From NCBI GenBank assembly GCA_963930775.1, contig OZ005689.1, positions 35,480,694-35,544,693 on the forward strand: a DNA stretch of 64,000 nucleotides, written 5' to 3'. A program made the position numbers and the translations under genes. The DNA comes from Cliona cf. orientalis (taxonomy: Eukaryota > Porifera > Demospongiae > Clionaida > Clionaidae). The first letter of the stretch is position 1. Each line of letters begins with the position of its first letter. Below, one piece after another: positions 31,224 to 43,235 of the stretch. The notes beneath the pieces were generated by a model. The model was given only the letters and a program-made list of their open reading frames with translations, was not told the DNA's origin and searched no databases.

Positions 31224-34127
31224 TTATGCAAATCTGCTTTTGTGACTTTTAATAGCAATTGGCTTGTCTGGCCTTTCAAACTGGCTGCTTAGAGGTGCAG
31301 CGGTGTTGCTGGGAGGTGTTTCAATGACTCGTTCTTTACAGCGTCCCGAGGTCTCTTTCAGAAGGTCATCAACATATTCTATCAGCAGAAATAATAATTT
31401 ATTATAAAACACCCACACACTCAATACAATGTACTCAAGGTAAGTTGGGTTGACTGTGACCTTCCGTATAATGTGTCCTTTCTTGTACTTTGGGTACAGA
31501 ATGTCATAACGTTCCTCTCCTTTCGCAGTCACCGCTTGTTTCCTGCTGGCATTCTGGAAGTGAAGAGCTGCCAGTGCTAATCTATACAAGGAAAAGTAAC
31601 AATGAATACATGCACAGCACACACACACTCATTGGTGAATAGTAACCATGCATATTAATTTAGTTCTCTAATCAACTTACCTACAATTCATTCCATGGGA
31701 AGAAAAGGGAACATATTTGGGGGCAAAATGGATTATGATACTGTGGAATGCCTCCAGATTGGATGTTTGGTGTTTAGGGGACAACCTGGTGATGTCTTTG
31801 CTGAGGTACGAATTTGTTAGCAAATCAGGGAGTTTCTCTCGCCTTCTAATCTATAAAACATTATAGCAGTTTATATGACTGTTAAACAAATAATAATATT
31901 ATTTAATACGTCTTTGGAACCATTTCTTATTTCTGTCCGCACCCCTCAGCTTGCCATGTGCACACTTATGAGACTGCTTATCCTTTTGTTTGTGTATGTT
32001 GTGGACATGATCTTCAAGGTACAACCACTTGGCTAGTACAGTCTCGGCATCACCGTCAGGTGTGGAAGAAACACACCAATAAAGGTGATTGATGATACTT
32101 CTCTGCCAGTTCCCCTATAATCTCAGCCTTTCTGCTTAGCTGCATCATCTACATTTTACGAAATCCTATCAACCATAGAAAGTTAAAAACATAATATGAT
32201 TGATGACTCAATACCTTTAGCAACATGCCAGACATCATAATAGTGTGTAATGGCCGGATAACTTTCACGGAACCACTTGTTGATCTGCTTGTGCCTATCA
32301 GTCACAAGCACCTCGACTGTCAACTATCCCTGTTGCTTGAGAAAGAGTAACACCCTTTCTAGTCCTTCCTTTTCCATTTCATGACTACCACCAGCTTCGT
32401 TACTCTTATAATTTGGAGAAAGAGTGTATTCACACACATACACATGCATGTACACATAATATATAGATTGCATGCACACATACACATACAGACACACACA
32501 CACATTTTGTTGGTAGTTCACCCCAGTTCATCATTGGCCTACTTTATGATGACCCAACCCCTTCCCATAGTCGGCAAATTGCCTTTAAAATTTTGGTTGC
32601 TAGGCAACGCACGCACACATGCACGCACGCACGTGTACATATGCACACACAAGTACACATACCACACATGCACTCACATATACCTGTACCAATCTGTAAT
32701 GCCAGTACTTTATTGCAGGACATCTCAATAACAGTGTAAGGCCCACACTTAGTACTATGGCCCGGACTATCAGCTCTCCCATCTCCAGAAAGTACCAAGT
32801 TCTGAGCTTTCAAAGTAGATAGCAAAGCTAATTGTTGGCTTTTCCAAGTTGTAGATATGGCTGGTTGAAGGTACTGCTTTTGGTGTCGGAAGGTGTTTGA
32901 GGAGATGGTGTGACAGTTTAATATTCTAAAAATCCTGAGGGCTTGAGCTGGCAATGCGCCTGCATAAAGGATAGCAGCAGAGGTATAAATATTGCCTGCA
33001 GGTACATTTCCAACAGTTGGTTGGCTTTCCCAAATCCAATTCTGGTGACACCTTAAGCACTTCTGTTATACGGAGGAAAGAGCCAGTTACTACTTTCTTG
33101 ATGTCCACTGACTTGCTGGCACAGAATCTACAGATGGTGAACAGAATGGGGAGTGCTGACTCAAACACGATGTAGCATGAGCATGTGTCTGACAAAGCTA
33201 CAGATGGAGCACTAACAAGAGAGCATAAAAAACATTACTAGTTATCACAATATCTTGCATTATGTACCCCGAGGTATCCAGATCAGGAATTTCAAAGTCA
33301 CCCTGAGACGTTTCAGACTCTGATTGAGAAGCATCTGGTGGTAAAGGACTTGAGGCATAATAGGGGGGAAATACAGAATTAGAATGTCTAACAGGAGCCG
33401 TAAGAGAGCACTGAACACCAACATCTTGTACATGGGAATGAATTTGACTCTGAAGATTGTACACCAACCGAACAAACACCTGGCTTCACCTGTGTACCTA
33501 TAAATAGTGTCATCATCATTGTAGCTGAGCTCTTATTGGGTACACTCACCAATAGTCTTCATTTTGGTGCTGGTTTGAACTCGAGCGTTTTTCCTGTCTG
33601 GGGTCACTTGGATTTCAGCGTCACATTGAAGTGAACTTGGAGGTCGATCGTCTTGATATGCTTCTGTGTCCGAGTCTCTCATTGGACTGGCGTCAGATAA
33701 AAGTTGCAAAATTATCTATAGAATAATCGATATTCATTTAGTTCTTATCTTCTTTGATCTACCTGCATCAGCCAGAGATGAGCTGCCTGATGCTCTCTTT
33801 CGTGAAAGAGTGCCACTTGGGCCAGCATCAGCCTGAGACAGGTGTGACATTTGAGATCCAGGTCTCTCAAACAAAGTAGGGATAGCATCATCTTTGAGCC
33901 TTCTGTGTTTCTGTATACCCATCTGTGAAGCCAACTCCAAGTCAGGTTCAAAGCAGTTACTGTCAAAGTGTTACACTGTACTCACTTGGACCACTCCATT
34001 GGACCCTAGTTCTCTGAACATTCTTGACCCACTTCTGTCCTAATACAGGGTCCTTAGGAAACTTAAATAGGCTTACAGTATCGGTGTAAGTATTAGAGCA
34101 ACCTGCAGCAACGCAACACTTCACCAT
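31224..34127 (-). pseudogene. THAP-domain DDE transposase (Kolobok-like), frameshifted
   Basis: Starts at 34127 with a THAP zinc finger: MVKCCVAAGC, FKFPKDP, KWVKNVQR, then after a small deletion HFDSNCFEPDLELA and an IPTLFERP tail. Middle exons (about 33680-33250) carry KNARVQTSTKMKTI and VGVQCSL. The core follows: YIVFESALPILFTICRFCAS (33180-33130), then PAGNIYTSAAILYAGALP, FRHQKQYLQPAI, and GDGRADSPGHSTKCGPYT with the first Asp. Next are LVTDRHKQINKWF (second Asp) and NLEAFHSIIIHFAPKYVPFS (Glu). The tail near 31600-31240 has LAALHFQNASRKQAV and YPKYKKGHIIRKV. Frame breaks in the THAP region and near 32325 make it non-functional. THAP transposases bind the element ends and cut DNA in the nucleus. 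Confidence 0.75.
32400..32690. repeat. CA/TA-rich microsatellite tracts within transposase introns
   Basis: Runs of ACACATACACATGCATG at 32430-32515 and GCACGCACACATGCACGCAC at 32610-32690 fall in introns of the Kolobok-like transposase. The open frames they create are not genes. Confidence 0.7.
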
Positions 34128-34383
34128 AGTGAGTAGAATCCACAGTTAGCTCTCAGAAACTTAGACATGTGGCAGCTTTCAATGCGTTATATGCTAGCTG
34201 CGTTCCCCGTGACGTCATGTAAATGCTCTACCCATTAAAGAAGAGTATTGCAATCCGGATTCCGCTTTGTTTTTTGGACGCATTTTTTGCAATGTTAGGA
34301 TCATCTTAGATTTTTTTCGTTATTTTTCCTGAAATCAACGCCCTTGAAAGCATAATGTGGGGCAAAAATATGAAAGCCCCCCT

Positions 34384-35040
34384 CCAGTGGTGGTATGAGG
34401 GGTTATCCTGTAGTCAAAGAGAAACTTCAACAGTCGTTCTTGGATCGATCCACCTTGTGTGCATTTAATACCGAGTTTGAGAGTTTGTACGGCTCTTTCA
34501 GCTTGCCCATTAGACAATGGGTGGTTTGGTGCTGATTTTACATGTTTTCAAGCCATGAACTGAGCAAATTCTTCGCTGGTGAATGACGGACCATTGTCGG
34601 TTACAATGGTTTGAGGTAGTCCGTAAATTGCGAATACTGATCGTGGTACTTCAATCGTTTTCGATGATGTTGTTGCTGACATGATGTGGGCGTCAAGCCA
34701 CTTCTAATGAGCATCTACTATCACAAGAAACATGTGACCCATATATGGCCCAGCGAAATCAAGATGAACGCGGCTCCACGACTGACTCAGCCACTGCCAT
34801 GGATCATGGATGGAGTGGTGCTAGTGGTGGTGATGCTCAGCTTTCTTGACACACTGAACACTGCTTAACCGCTGCCTCAATTTCAGAATCCATCTTTGGC
34901 CACCACACGTAGCTTCTTGCTAGTGCCTTCATCTTTGTTGCACCGGGGTGTCTCATGGAGCTCCTCCAGTACAGCGAGTCTTCCTTGCAGTGGTATGACC
35001 ACTTGGGATCCCCACAAGACATATCCATCCTGTACACTCA
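34384..35040 (-). pseudogene. pol: Gypsy integrase fragments
   Basis: Two minus-strand pieces. At 35037-34840: SMRHPGATKMKALARSYVWW, then EAAVKQCSVCQES, the H2C2-type zinc-binding N-terminus of a K02A2.6-like integrase. At 34517-34384: SNGQAERAVQTLK and FLFDYRITPHTTTGG, the end of the catalytic core and the entry to the C-terminal region. The stretch between (about 34550-34830, TIVTDNGPSFTSEEF-like when reversed) carries the core with stops. The reading runs straight into the Kolobok-like end at 34383, so that element inserted into or deleted part of it. It probably belongs to a second copy of the family at 9989-12805. Confidence 0.7.
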
Positions 35041-35043
35041 ACT

Positions 35044-35154
35044 CTTAATAACAAAATCTGGACTTCGACAAATTTTGACCTGAGCTACTAAAAAACGTAC
35101 ATTGCGCGAATCTCGCACAGATCCCTTACGGAGGATTTCCCAAATCCGGCCACA
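35044..35154 (+). mobile_element. 3' end fragment of TGTGAC-ended miniature element
   Basis: Matches the last about 110 bp of copies 1 and 2 (AAAATCTGGACTTCGACAAA through TTCCCAAATCCGGCCACA). No 5' part is present. Confidence 0.7.
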
Positions 35155-35782
35155 ATTAGCAATCCTTTTACTGTTGCATGGGCATAGATTGAATGGGAGT
35201 GATTATGCTAGCACTTGAATGGCAATACCTGCACTCACTCATTCACACACACACACACTCTCTCTCCAATTCCAAGTCTGACCCTTTATCAAGCTACACG
35301 TACCTGCTACATACCTGGTTTATATTATGCGTGCTGTCATCATTTGCTGATGCTAAGCTTTTTGATATTCAACCTTCTATTTATATGCAAGGTCATGCAC
35401 GAGCAGTGCATATAAGGTATGTATGTTTTTAACCATCAGCACATGCGCGAGGGTTAGGCAGTAGTCGCACATGATCAGAGGCGCCTAGGCAGAGGTACTG
35501 GCAAATGTCGCCAAAATTAGCGTTTTCCACGAAATCCACACAACAAAGCATTTTTTGCGAAATGTACACAATACGTTTGGAACTACGTAAGGAACACGCA
35601 CGCACACACAGGAGTGTGTATGGATAACTATTAGTTAAAGCCAGGTTAAAGTGAAATAAATCTAATATATTTACTCTATCAACTATACTAGGGAACTGAT
35701 TATTGGTTGTATGAATGAACTGGCTATTTTATACAAGGAATAGGCAATGGGCTCACAAGTATAGGGCTTATAGACTGAAATA
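35155..35782. other. No gene recognised
   Basis: Contains a short (CA)n/(CT)n tract near 35242-35270. Open frames are low-complexity. Nothing else supported. Confidence 0.4.
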
Positions 35783-36811
35783 TGTGACTGGATCTGAGAA
35801 AACCCGGCATATTTGTCAAACGTACATACGGCGCAATGCACGTTTTTAGTTTTTAGTATCTTCAGTCAAAAAATATGAAAGTCCAGTTTTTGTCATATTT
35901 GTGTCAAAGAACCTTTCTACTAACTTGCCGCCGCCTACGGAGGGTAAACATAAGTTACCAAGGTGAAATAAGCCTTTTTTACCTACTTAGTCAGTACGGC
36001 TGCCGTACATGGAGCACGTTGCTATGGGCGCTAATTAGAATTCTCTACCAAGATACAGCTAGATTCATCGAACTACTGTATGTTTGCTCACCTTTTTAGC
36101 TTCTTGGGCATCAAAGAACAATTGGCAACCGTTGTCAACATCGAATCCGAACCTTGCTCGATCTTGACGTTCATTTCGAATGGCTCTGCCCAGGTCCATT
36201 TAATTGATTTCCGGTTCACGCGTAGTATACGGAAATGCCATACACGTGCATAGCAAAGCCTTTAGACCGTAATTTCTCGATTATTGCGGGTGTGGCGCGA
36301 TCGCAAACAAAGTGTTCTACCTCCACAGCCAAGTGCGATGTGTCTCAGACTTGGAGGCAGGTTAGCCCTATCTAAATATCATAGAAACTGTTTGTTAAGC
36401 GCATGCGCTTATAACACGCGGCAGCAAGAAAATATGTGCTTAACAAAAAGTATGCACTTAACAGGAAGTATGCGCTTAATTAAAAGTGCTAAAACACGGT
36501 AGGCAGGGTAGGTGGGGCGTGCAAGAACGTGTTGAGGGTAGAAAGGCCTACAACGGTGGCCAAGAAGCGACCAGAGAGTGTAATTCTCGACGTTTTCTTC
36601 TTCAGCCTACTTCTAGCCTTCCTTCTGGGCTCGTGTAACTGATGGCTTGTTCAGGTGGCTTGCTGGGTATATGCGCCTAACAAAGAGTGGTAAAGCTCGC
36701 ATGAAACTATGCGCTTAGCGCTTAACAACCAGTTTCTACGGTATACAGCTAACTAAAATTTCATGGATTGATGAATATTGAATATGGTGGGTTTTCTCAG
36801 ATCCGGTCACA
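35783..36811 (-). mobile_element. TGTGAC-ended miniature element, copy 4, with nested insertion
   Basis: TGTGACTGGATCTGAGAAAA at the left and, reversed from the right, TGTGACCGGATCTGAGAAAA. The interior is the reverse complement of copies 1-3. A second element (36369-36747) is inserted in it, so the host copy is the older insertion. Confidence 0.75.
36369..36747. mobile_element. Miniature element, ATACCGTA-ended family, copy 2 (nested)
   Basis: The right end reversed reads ATACCGTAGAAACTGGTTGT, then TAAGCGC. The left end reads ATATCATAGAAACTGTTTGT, then TAAGCGC. Subterminal TATGCGCTTAA repeats are shared with 3892-4301. Nested in copy 4. Confidence 0.7.
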
Positions 36812-37424
36812 TATAGACAATGGTACATGTACACAGGCAATATAGTTATACAATATACAACGAAAAATATTTTTCAGAGCGACAATTTTCTTATATAGTC
36901 CGTGTCATTACATGAGGGCATGGATACGCGTCGAGTTACCAGTAGCGATCGCGGATAAGTCATGGATACGCGTCTTGGACACGTCCAGTTGCTATGGACG
37001 CGCTGCGCCGCCGAGTGGGCGGATAGAAAGTCCGTCCGGCGTTGCTTTTATGACGCGCCTCATTGGTCAGAAATTTAGGGCCGTGTGCACAGCTACGTAC
37101 GTCACGTTTATCCATGGCAACCAGAGCGTCTTTCGAGATTTTGTGTTCTGAGAGCTGTATCTTGGTCATTGTTTGCGAGACAAACGAGTGATTTGTTTGA
37201 CAAAGAGTCGTTCTGAATTCGGAATAGTAAGTGGCTTTCTTCACTTTAGGCATGTTCATGGATTCTTCTCTTTCAACAGAGAGCTTAGCAAACTGGAGTC
37301 AAGTTTTGCTGCCTATCAAGGCAGTTCATTCAAATCAGTCAAGGTGTAGGACTGGAGTTCGGTTAGCTACCTCTACTGACACTTATTCTACAAAGGTATT
37401 TATCAACGACAAAAATATTTACTC

Positions 37425-38012
37425 ATGGGTAGGATAATATCCTGTTGTATTTGGGGCTTACTTTCAATTATTTTATATCTGTTTATTGTAGTTACCTTTA
37501 ACCAAGAGCATAGTTATCATACCGGTATTCCTGTTAGCATATACGTGTTAGTGGGGTGTTTTATTATTTGTGACGTGTATACTATTGGATCATTTGTGGT
37601 CATTGTACTATGGAAGCAGTGTTTAAGGCACGGTATTGCATGCAGTTATGATAAAAATAGTAATGTAGTGGCACATTTTATTGGTAGTATTTATCATGTT
37701 TGTATCTGTGGATATTATAGTGTTTTTTTGCTACTCATTGTTGGTAGTATTTTGTTCATTGCTGCTGGGTATGTAGCTTATCCTAAATGTTTTAAATATC
37801 ATACACTGATATGCTTAAAAGATTTCCTTAAAGCTGTACCATTTATAGCTCTGTTTCATTTACTCCTGATGCTAAGTGGTGATACAGAAGTGAACCCTGG
37901 CCCTAAGACCAATTCAAACAGGCGTACGGCAAAAAGTAGATTCATATCTGATTTGAACACTAATGCAAGCTTAGCTCACTCTGATCCCAAAGAAAGCTAC
38001 AAAATACCATAA
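37425..38012 (+). pseudogene. Helentron N-terminal membrane segment with 2A-like motif
   Basis: 195 codons. Hydrophobic spans lie near residues 8-25, 35-65, 85-118 and 135-152, suggesting about five membrane passes. They end at LLLMLSGDTEVNPGP (residues about 147-161), a 2A-type ribosome-skipping motif in which the usual Val/Ile before Glu is Thr. A basic linker and DLNTNASLAHSDPKE follow; the frame then breaks where the right copy continues into a helix-turn-helix. In 2A proteins translation skips between Gly and Pro, so the membrane part would be released from Rep. That function is inferred from the motif. Confidence 0.65.
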
Positions 38013-38779
38013 GTGGCTTAGGGATCGTTTACCATTAAGATTTACAAGTGATAATCCTTTTTTTGACAATCCTGAATTGATACTTGAGCGTGACGAGTTG
38101 CTATGTGAAAAATATGATGTACATGTTAGGTTAGGTTAGATCTGTTAAGAGATGGAAGCAAGACTACCAACATTCCAGGTTTGCATTTAGTGTTGATGTG
38201 GATAATGCTGATAATAAAGAGTTGGCAAAAAAGTATGGTGTTCGAGCAGCAACAATCAACGTATGGAAAAAGGAAGCGGACGCACAATGGTCAATTTGGC
38301 ATGAATACTGTGAACAAAATATTGATTGTAGTGATGGGTTTGAGAGTATGTGCGAGCCGATTTGTATTTGTTGTGAGTGTGGGATAATTTTGTTTCCATG
38401 TGATGTCAAATGGGTGGACAGTAGGAAGAAAACCTCTCCCTATAGAGCCTCCAAGTTTGAAAACCTATCCTACAGCCTAACTATTGTGACAATGGATAAG
38501 GATGGGGTGCTCAAAGTGGCATGTTGTAGACACTGTGGTAACCTTAACTCCAGTGAAGAGCTTTTTGATAATTTTGAGTCATTACCAGATTGTATTAAGG
38601 ATGTAGCTGGGTTTGGTGAATCCCGTAGGCTAGCAATAGGATCATTATACTGTAGCACATTCAAACCATTCAACTATTCCTATGTGCATAGTTCAGGTCC
38701 AATTGGATATGGTGTGTCTATAGATCATTTGAGGGCATGGCAGGGATACTTCAATTTCAAAAGCACATTGGAGACATAA
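38013..38779 (+). pseudogene. Helentron helix-turn-helix repeats and Cys-rich region
   Basis: From about 38198 the frame reads ELAKKYGVRAATINVWKKEA, the third of three HTH-like units (the first two are broken here but readable in the right copy). It continues to ICICCECGIILFPCDVKWV and VACCRHCGNLNSSEELF, which look like paired zinc-binding Cys clusters. The frame shifts near 38740 into the Rep ORF. It probably helps Rep recognise element DNA; this is inferred. Confidence 0.55.
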
Positions 38780-40250
38780 CTGTACCCTATGACAGAGAAG
38801 CCGTTTTGAAAGCCTTTCACTGGCTAAAGAAAAACAATCCCTTATATGAACAATTTTTGGCCCAGTTAGAAACACTATATGCTTACTTTCCAACAACAAC
38901 CATGAGTGGAGCTGGGAATCCTCTTCCTATGAAAACTGGTGATATTGAAATAGTATCCGGTAAACAGCTTTCTGCTGAAGATCTTGGACAATGTGAAGGA
39001 ATGATCATAGAAGCCGATCCACTAGCTGGCGTTGCAAATGCTCAGGTTCAAGGGATAAATGACTTGACATTGTTGGATAATGCTGGTGTACAAAGACATA
39101 GAATAGCTAGTGACGAAGATTTGAAACTCCTTAGTACGTCATACAAAATGAGCTTAAGAGATCCCAATATTGAGGAGAAATTGTTTCCACATCTATATCC
39201 ATTTGGTAGAGGGGGCTTTGACATGACTCTTCGCTCATCTTCAGTTAAGGTGGTAACCCATGGCCAGTATGCAAAAATCAGATTGATGCATGCTGATCCT
39301 AGATGGCGTCATGACAAAGTATGGCCTTTTTTTGCATATGATTGGGTCATGAAATTTAGAATATTAATGTACAATATGAAATGTCCTAGGATTGCCATTG
39401 AGAACGATAATCGTGACCTACCACTTACAAAAGAGTATGTTTTATCAGATTTGGGTAGTGGTGAGAAAGTGCACAACAAACTAGGTCAGTATATCCCCCC
39501 AACTCTACCAGGAACAAAAAAGTATTGGGCCAAAGAATACTTGGATTTAGCTGCATTTTGTGAAAGATGTGGGTGTGCCAGATTTTTTTTTGTTACTCTA
39601 ACGGCAAATGACAATTTGCCAGAACTGAAGAAGTTCCTTAATGGTGTAGCTCCACATTTTCGACCTGTGGAAACCACAGTCCTTTTCATGCAACGGTTTA
39701 GAGCTTTGAAATCTCTGTTATGGGGCAAAAAAAGTGTATTCCGACATGTTACTGATCACTGGCAGAGAATAGAGTTCCAGAATAGGGGGGCTCTTCACAT
39801 CCATAGGCTTTTGTGGGTGGATAATTCTGAATCGAAGGAATGTAAAGTGTCGGCAGTTGTTCCTAGGGAGGTTGGCGATGTCAATTTACGAGAAATGGTT
39901 TTAAAATACCAGATTCATAGCTGTCGACCTGGCCGTTGTTTCAAGAAAGATGCCAAGCATACATTGTGCAAGTATGGTTTCCTTATGCCTTAATAAAAGA
40001 AGATGGTCTAGATGAGTCTGGCATTCGATATAATTATACCAGATTCGAAAGTGAGGATGCCAAGGTAGTTCCGTACAATAGGGAGTTATTGAAGGCATGG
40101 GATGGACACATCAATGTACAGAGAGTTACTCAGTTGGGTTTAGTGAGGTATTTGGTTAAGTATGTGTCTAAAATTGAGCCTACATTTACACTGAGTGTAA
40201 AACAACAATTAATAAGACCGAAGTTGACAAGTACTTTACAACGAGACTAA
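38737..40250 (+). pseudogene. Helentron Rep (HUH/Y2 endonuclease), one frame break
   Basis: The main ORF (38737-39993) contains the Helitron-like N region, the motif-1 strand FFFVTLTANDNLPEL, and the HUH motif in GALHIHRLLWVD. After a frameshift near 39950 the second ORF (to 40250) has the double-tyrosine motif RYLVKYVSK. Rep nicks and rejoins single strands during rolling-circle transposition: the two His bind the metal and the Tyr pair attacks DNA. All signature residues are visible but not in one frame. The right copy has lost the HUH-bearing part. Confidence 0.8.
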
Positions 40251-40259
40251 TTGGAGCAC

Positions 40260-42409
40260 CTGAGGTAGCAACCACTTTGCTATCTTTTCAAATTGCTGGC
40301 GGTACCAGGCAAGTTTCTTTTTTGGATACCAATTTTGTTGAAAAAGAGGAAGCTGAAAAGTCTAGAGGAAATCAGTGAACTAGAACATGGAAGTAGTAAT
40401 GTGTTTTGTGATTCATTGAGGGAAAAATATGCGGATAGGCTAGTTGAACTAGAGGATGTGAGGTATCCTGACTATTTAGCAAAATGGGAAATTTTTAGTG
40501 ACTACAGCAGCATTCCCCAGAGTAGATGTGTGCATGTATACACTGATGCCCAAGGTAGACATGTATGCCAAAGGTTAAAGGAAGTCATCCCTAGGTGGAG
40601 GTTTCTTAGTCCATTGGATGGGGAACTGTACTACTATCAGCATTTATTATTAAATATAGCTTTTAGAAGTGAGAAAGACTTGCTGAGTAAAAGCAACATT
40701 TCCAAAACCTACAAGGAGGAGTGTTACCTACGAGACCTGATAAAGCAGGAGGAGGATGCCATTAGTTCCCTTGAAGATGCGGCGAAACGTAGTTTTAGTG
40801 TTCATTACATACACGGACTAGCTAAGATGCTGATCCTCCAAAACAGAGAGGCTAGTGAGGCTGTTAATAGCAAGCTGAGAGATTTAGGTTTGGGAGAAGT
40901 AGACCTGGATTGTGATGACAAATGCGATGACCAATCGCGCGTTGAGGGAGCATGTGTAGACCTACCTCCTGGGGTAGGACAATCTACAGATCTTCTCAGC
41001 TTAGTTGGGTGCAATCCAACTAGACTAGTGAAAGATGAGGAAGAGTTGCAGGCACGCATAAAGTCCTTGACTCCGTCACAGATAGAAGCTTTCCAACTAA
41101 TGACCAACTCTTCGCAGCAACGATTGCTGTTTGTGACTGGCCCTGGTGGTACCTGGAAAAGCTTCCTGATCCATACTGTAGTTGGTCATCTGACCTCTGT
41201 CAGGGAAAATTTGTTGAGGTTTTGGCTTCATCTGGCTCAGCAGCTTACCTTCTAGGTGGAAAGACGGTTCACAGATTTTTCAGACTCGGTGTCAACCTTG
41301 AATGTTTTCTTGAATGGGGGACTATTGACTGCAGTATAATCAATAATGCAGACGTGCTGATAATAGATGAATGTAGCATGATATCGGCAGGTCTATTAGA
41401 AACAGTCCATAAACTGTGTTGCTTTGCAACAAAGGATGCCGAAAAGAACACTTTTGTTTGCTGGAAAATCTGTCTATCTGTCTGTCTATCGCTCAAAGAA
41501 AACTGTAGGCAGTCTGAAGATTTGGTATATGCAGAACTCCTGAATCGAATTCGTATTGGCAACCATAGTAGTGATGATTTAGAAGTGCTATCAAAACATG
41601 TATGTGGTACAGGTCACCCTTTTGATCAAGAGTGTGCCATCACTGAAAACGCAACAGTACTGTGTTCAAAACATGAATATAAGGATCTCATAAATGAACA
41701 ATTATTGTCCACCTTGCCGTCAGAGGTAATAGAGTGCCACACTTCCGATAGTGATTGTTCGGGTGTTCCTTTGAACAAATTTCAAATAACTAAACTAAAT
41801 CAGAGCAAAAGTGCACCTCCACAAGTTTTGAAGCTCAAGTGTGGCGCTCGAGTAGTGATTACCAGAAATATTGATGTAGCAGGTGGTGTTGTCAATGGTA
41901 CTATCAGGACCGTAGAAAATATTCAGCCCAATTTAATCACTATTAGACGTCTTAAAGACAATGAGCTTATGTGCATTACCCGTATTAAACACTATGTTAG
42001 CTTGCGTCACAGTACAGACATTGCAATTAGGGAACAGTTTCCTTAGATTCTGGGTTGGGCAATAACTGTTCATAGAGTTCACGGTATGACTATAAGCAGC
42101 AATGTATTTATTGTGTTGGATTCAACATTCTTTGCCTCGGGGCAGGCTTATGTAGCACTAAGTAGGGTAAAAAAATCTGCCCAATTACATCTGCTAGCTT
42201 TTGATCCAGACAATGCAATTATTGTATCCAATAATGTCAGATCATTATATGGGTTACAGCCTATAATGCAGTCCAATGCTGTTCGCGTTGAGCCTACAAG
42301 TTCATGCATACACCCTAAAACCATTCAGCCTAGTCCCTGCACTGTCACAGATGTAGATACTTTGGTCCGTGCGAACCCTTCATCTGCTAAAGGAAGTTAC
42401 TGTAAATGA
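40260..42409 (+). pseudogene. Helentron PIF1-type helicase, inactivated
   Basis: ORFs at 40293-41255, 41222-42046 and 42086-42409 cover a PIF1-like SF1B helicase. Walker A reads GPGGTWKSFLI, with Trp where the right copy has the invariant Gly. Walker B is VLIIDECSMIS. Between about 41455 and 41490 the segment carrying the FGDLFQLPAVE motif is deleted and a CTGT-type tract remains. An early stop lies at 42046. The later motif AYVALSRVKKS is intact. As read it cannot hydrolyse ATP. Confidence 0.85.
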
Positions 42410-43206
42410 CATGGGCAGGATTGAATGCATTTTTAGACTTACAATGCTTTTTGCTACTAACAGAGCACAGTTTCAACTATTTTTTTATTGATAATGAGAG
42501 TACTATCCAGCTGTTGATCCAAAGACTTTATTCCCTACCAGTTCCATATTCCACACAACGCTCTGTAACCATGGATACATATACAGCTTCTCGGTTACAT
42601 CCTGCTATGTTAGAAGCACTCACTCCTGTGCGTACTACAGGGAATGGTGACTGTCTGTGGAATGGTATATTTAATTGTCTCTGTGGTAGTGAGAGATACA
42701 CGTACAGCTTGCGCTTACTAACTGCTTATGGTTCAACAAAATTCAAGGAGAGAATGGTTGCACAGCTTTGTGTGCAGTACCTTGGTGATACGGCTGGTGC
42801 TGATCGTAGATGGTCCGATTTGCTAAGAATTGCTATCACACCAACGGCGTGGGGGACAGACTTCCATGTATATGTGATTTTAGTAGTTTTGAATATTCCC
42901 ATTTTTATGTTTACGTCATTTGTATGTGAACAGGACAGAGTACCCAGTTATTACATTGATCCCTCATTAGATTTGACACAACTATCTGCTTATTTTCGTT
43001 CCCATGGTGAGAGATGTACAGCTCATCAGTTGCACTGCTCGGAAGAGCATGTTCAAAGCTTTCTAAATGAGCCATATGAAAGATGGATTAGAGATCGTAT
43101 ATGCATGTTTTTTCATATTGACCATTTTGTGGGGCTAATGTACACCGCGGAATCACATAAACAACAAATTCCAGTCCCCTACAGTAGGTGGTATCGTGAA
43201 AATTAA
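42406..43206 (+). CDS. Helentron C-terminal OTU-type cysteine protease (fragment of polyprotein)
   Basis: 266 codons in one frame, collinear with the C-terminal third of the intact ORF at 46490-49627. TTGNGDCLWNG carries the OTU Asp and catalytic Cys, and FFHIDHFVGLMY carries the His. OTU domains cleave ubiquitin-type linkages or polyproteins; in Helentrons the domain is a known but poorly understood passenger. The frame opens without an independent promoter and is separated from the helicase by a frameshift, so it is most likely untranslated here. Confidence 0.7.
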   Translation: MTWAGLNAFLDLQCFLLLTEHSFNYFFIDNESTIQLLIQRLYSLPVPYSTQRSVTMDTYTASRLHPAMLEALTPVRTTGNGDCLWNGIFNCLCGSERYTYSLRLLTAYGSTKFKERMVAQLCVQYLGDTAGADRRWSDLLRIAITPTAWGTDFHVYVILVVLNIPIFMFTSFVCEQDRVPSYYIDPSLDLTQLSAYFRSHGERCTAHQLHCSEEHVQSFLNEPYERWIRDRICMFFHIDHFVGLMYTAESHKQQIPVPYSRWYREN

Positions 43207-43235
43207 TGCCTGCATTTAATTAACCATGAATACAA

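Larger units (their letters stand above)
30114..34383 (-). mobile_element. Kolobok-like THAP transposon, decayed
   Basis: About 200-bp inverted ends (30114-30315 and 34195-34383) share GCTTTCATA, GATTTCAGGAAAA, CTAAGATGATCC, AACAAAGCGGAAT, GGATTGCAATACTCTTC and TTTACGTGACGTCACGGGG-type blocks. The left end is AGGGCGCTTTCAT preceded by TTAA, the Kolobok target. The right end (AGGGGGGCTTTCAT reversed) lacks TTAA, so the right flank has been rearranged. Inside are a minus-strand THAP-DDE transposase gene and a plus-strand gene with a P2X7-ballast-like domain. Both contain frame breaks. Confidence 0.7.
36851..43229 (+). mobile_element. Helentron (Helitron2-type), left copy
   Basis: The 5' end shares ATATTTTTCAGAGCGA and TTATATAGTCCGTGTC with the right copy (on its minus strand near 53000) and with shorter derivatives at 43236-43690 and 61235-61760. 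The 3' end shares GCCTGCATTTAATTAACCAT with the right copy, after which the two diverge. Encoded in order: membrane segment, 2A-like motif, helix-turn-helix repeats, Cys-rich segment, Rep, helicase and OTU. Several frame breaks and a helicase deletion make it defective. Confidence 0.8.

Noticed and set aside
32324-32731. ORFs of His/Thr-rich or Cys/Val-rich composition
   Set aside because: They are translations of CA/GT microsatellites in introns of the THAP transposase.
36912-37151. 79-codon ORF near the Helentron 5' end
   Set aside because: Falls in the shared non-coding 5' leader of both Helentron copies, where the right copy does not keep the frame.
38164-41562. Minus-strand ORFs of 65-100 codons across the left Helentron
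   Set aside because: They are antisense shadows of the Rep/helicase coding sequence.
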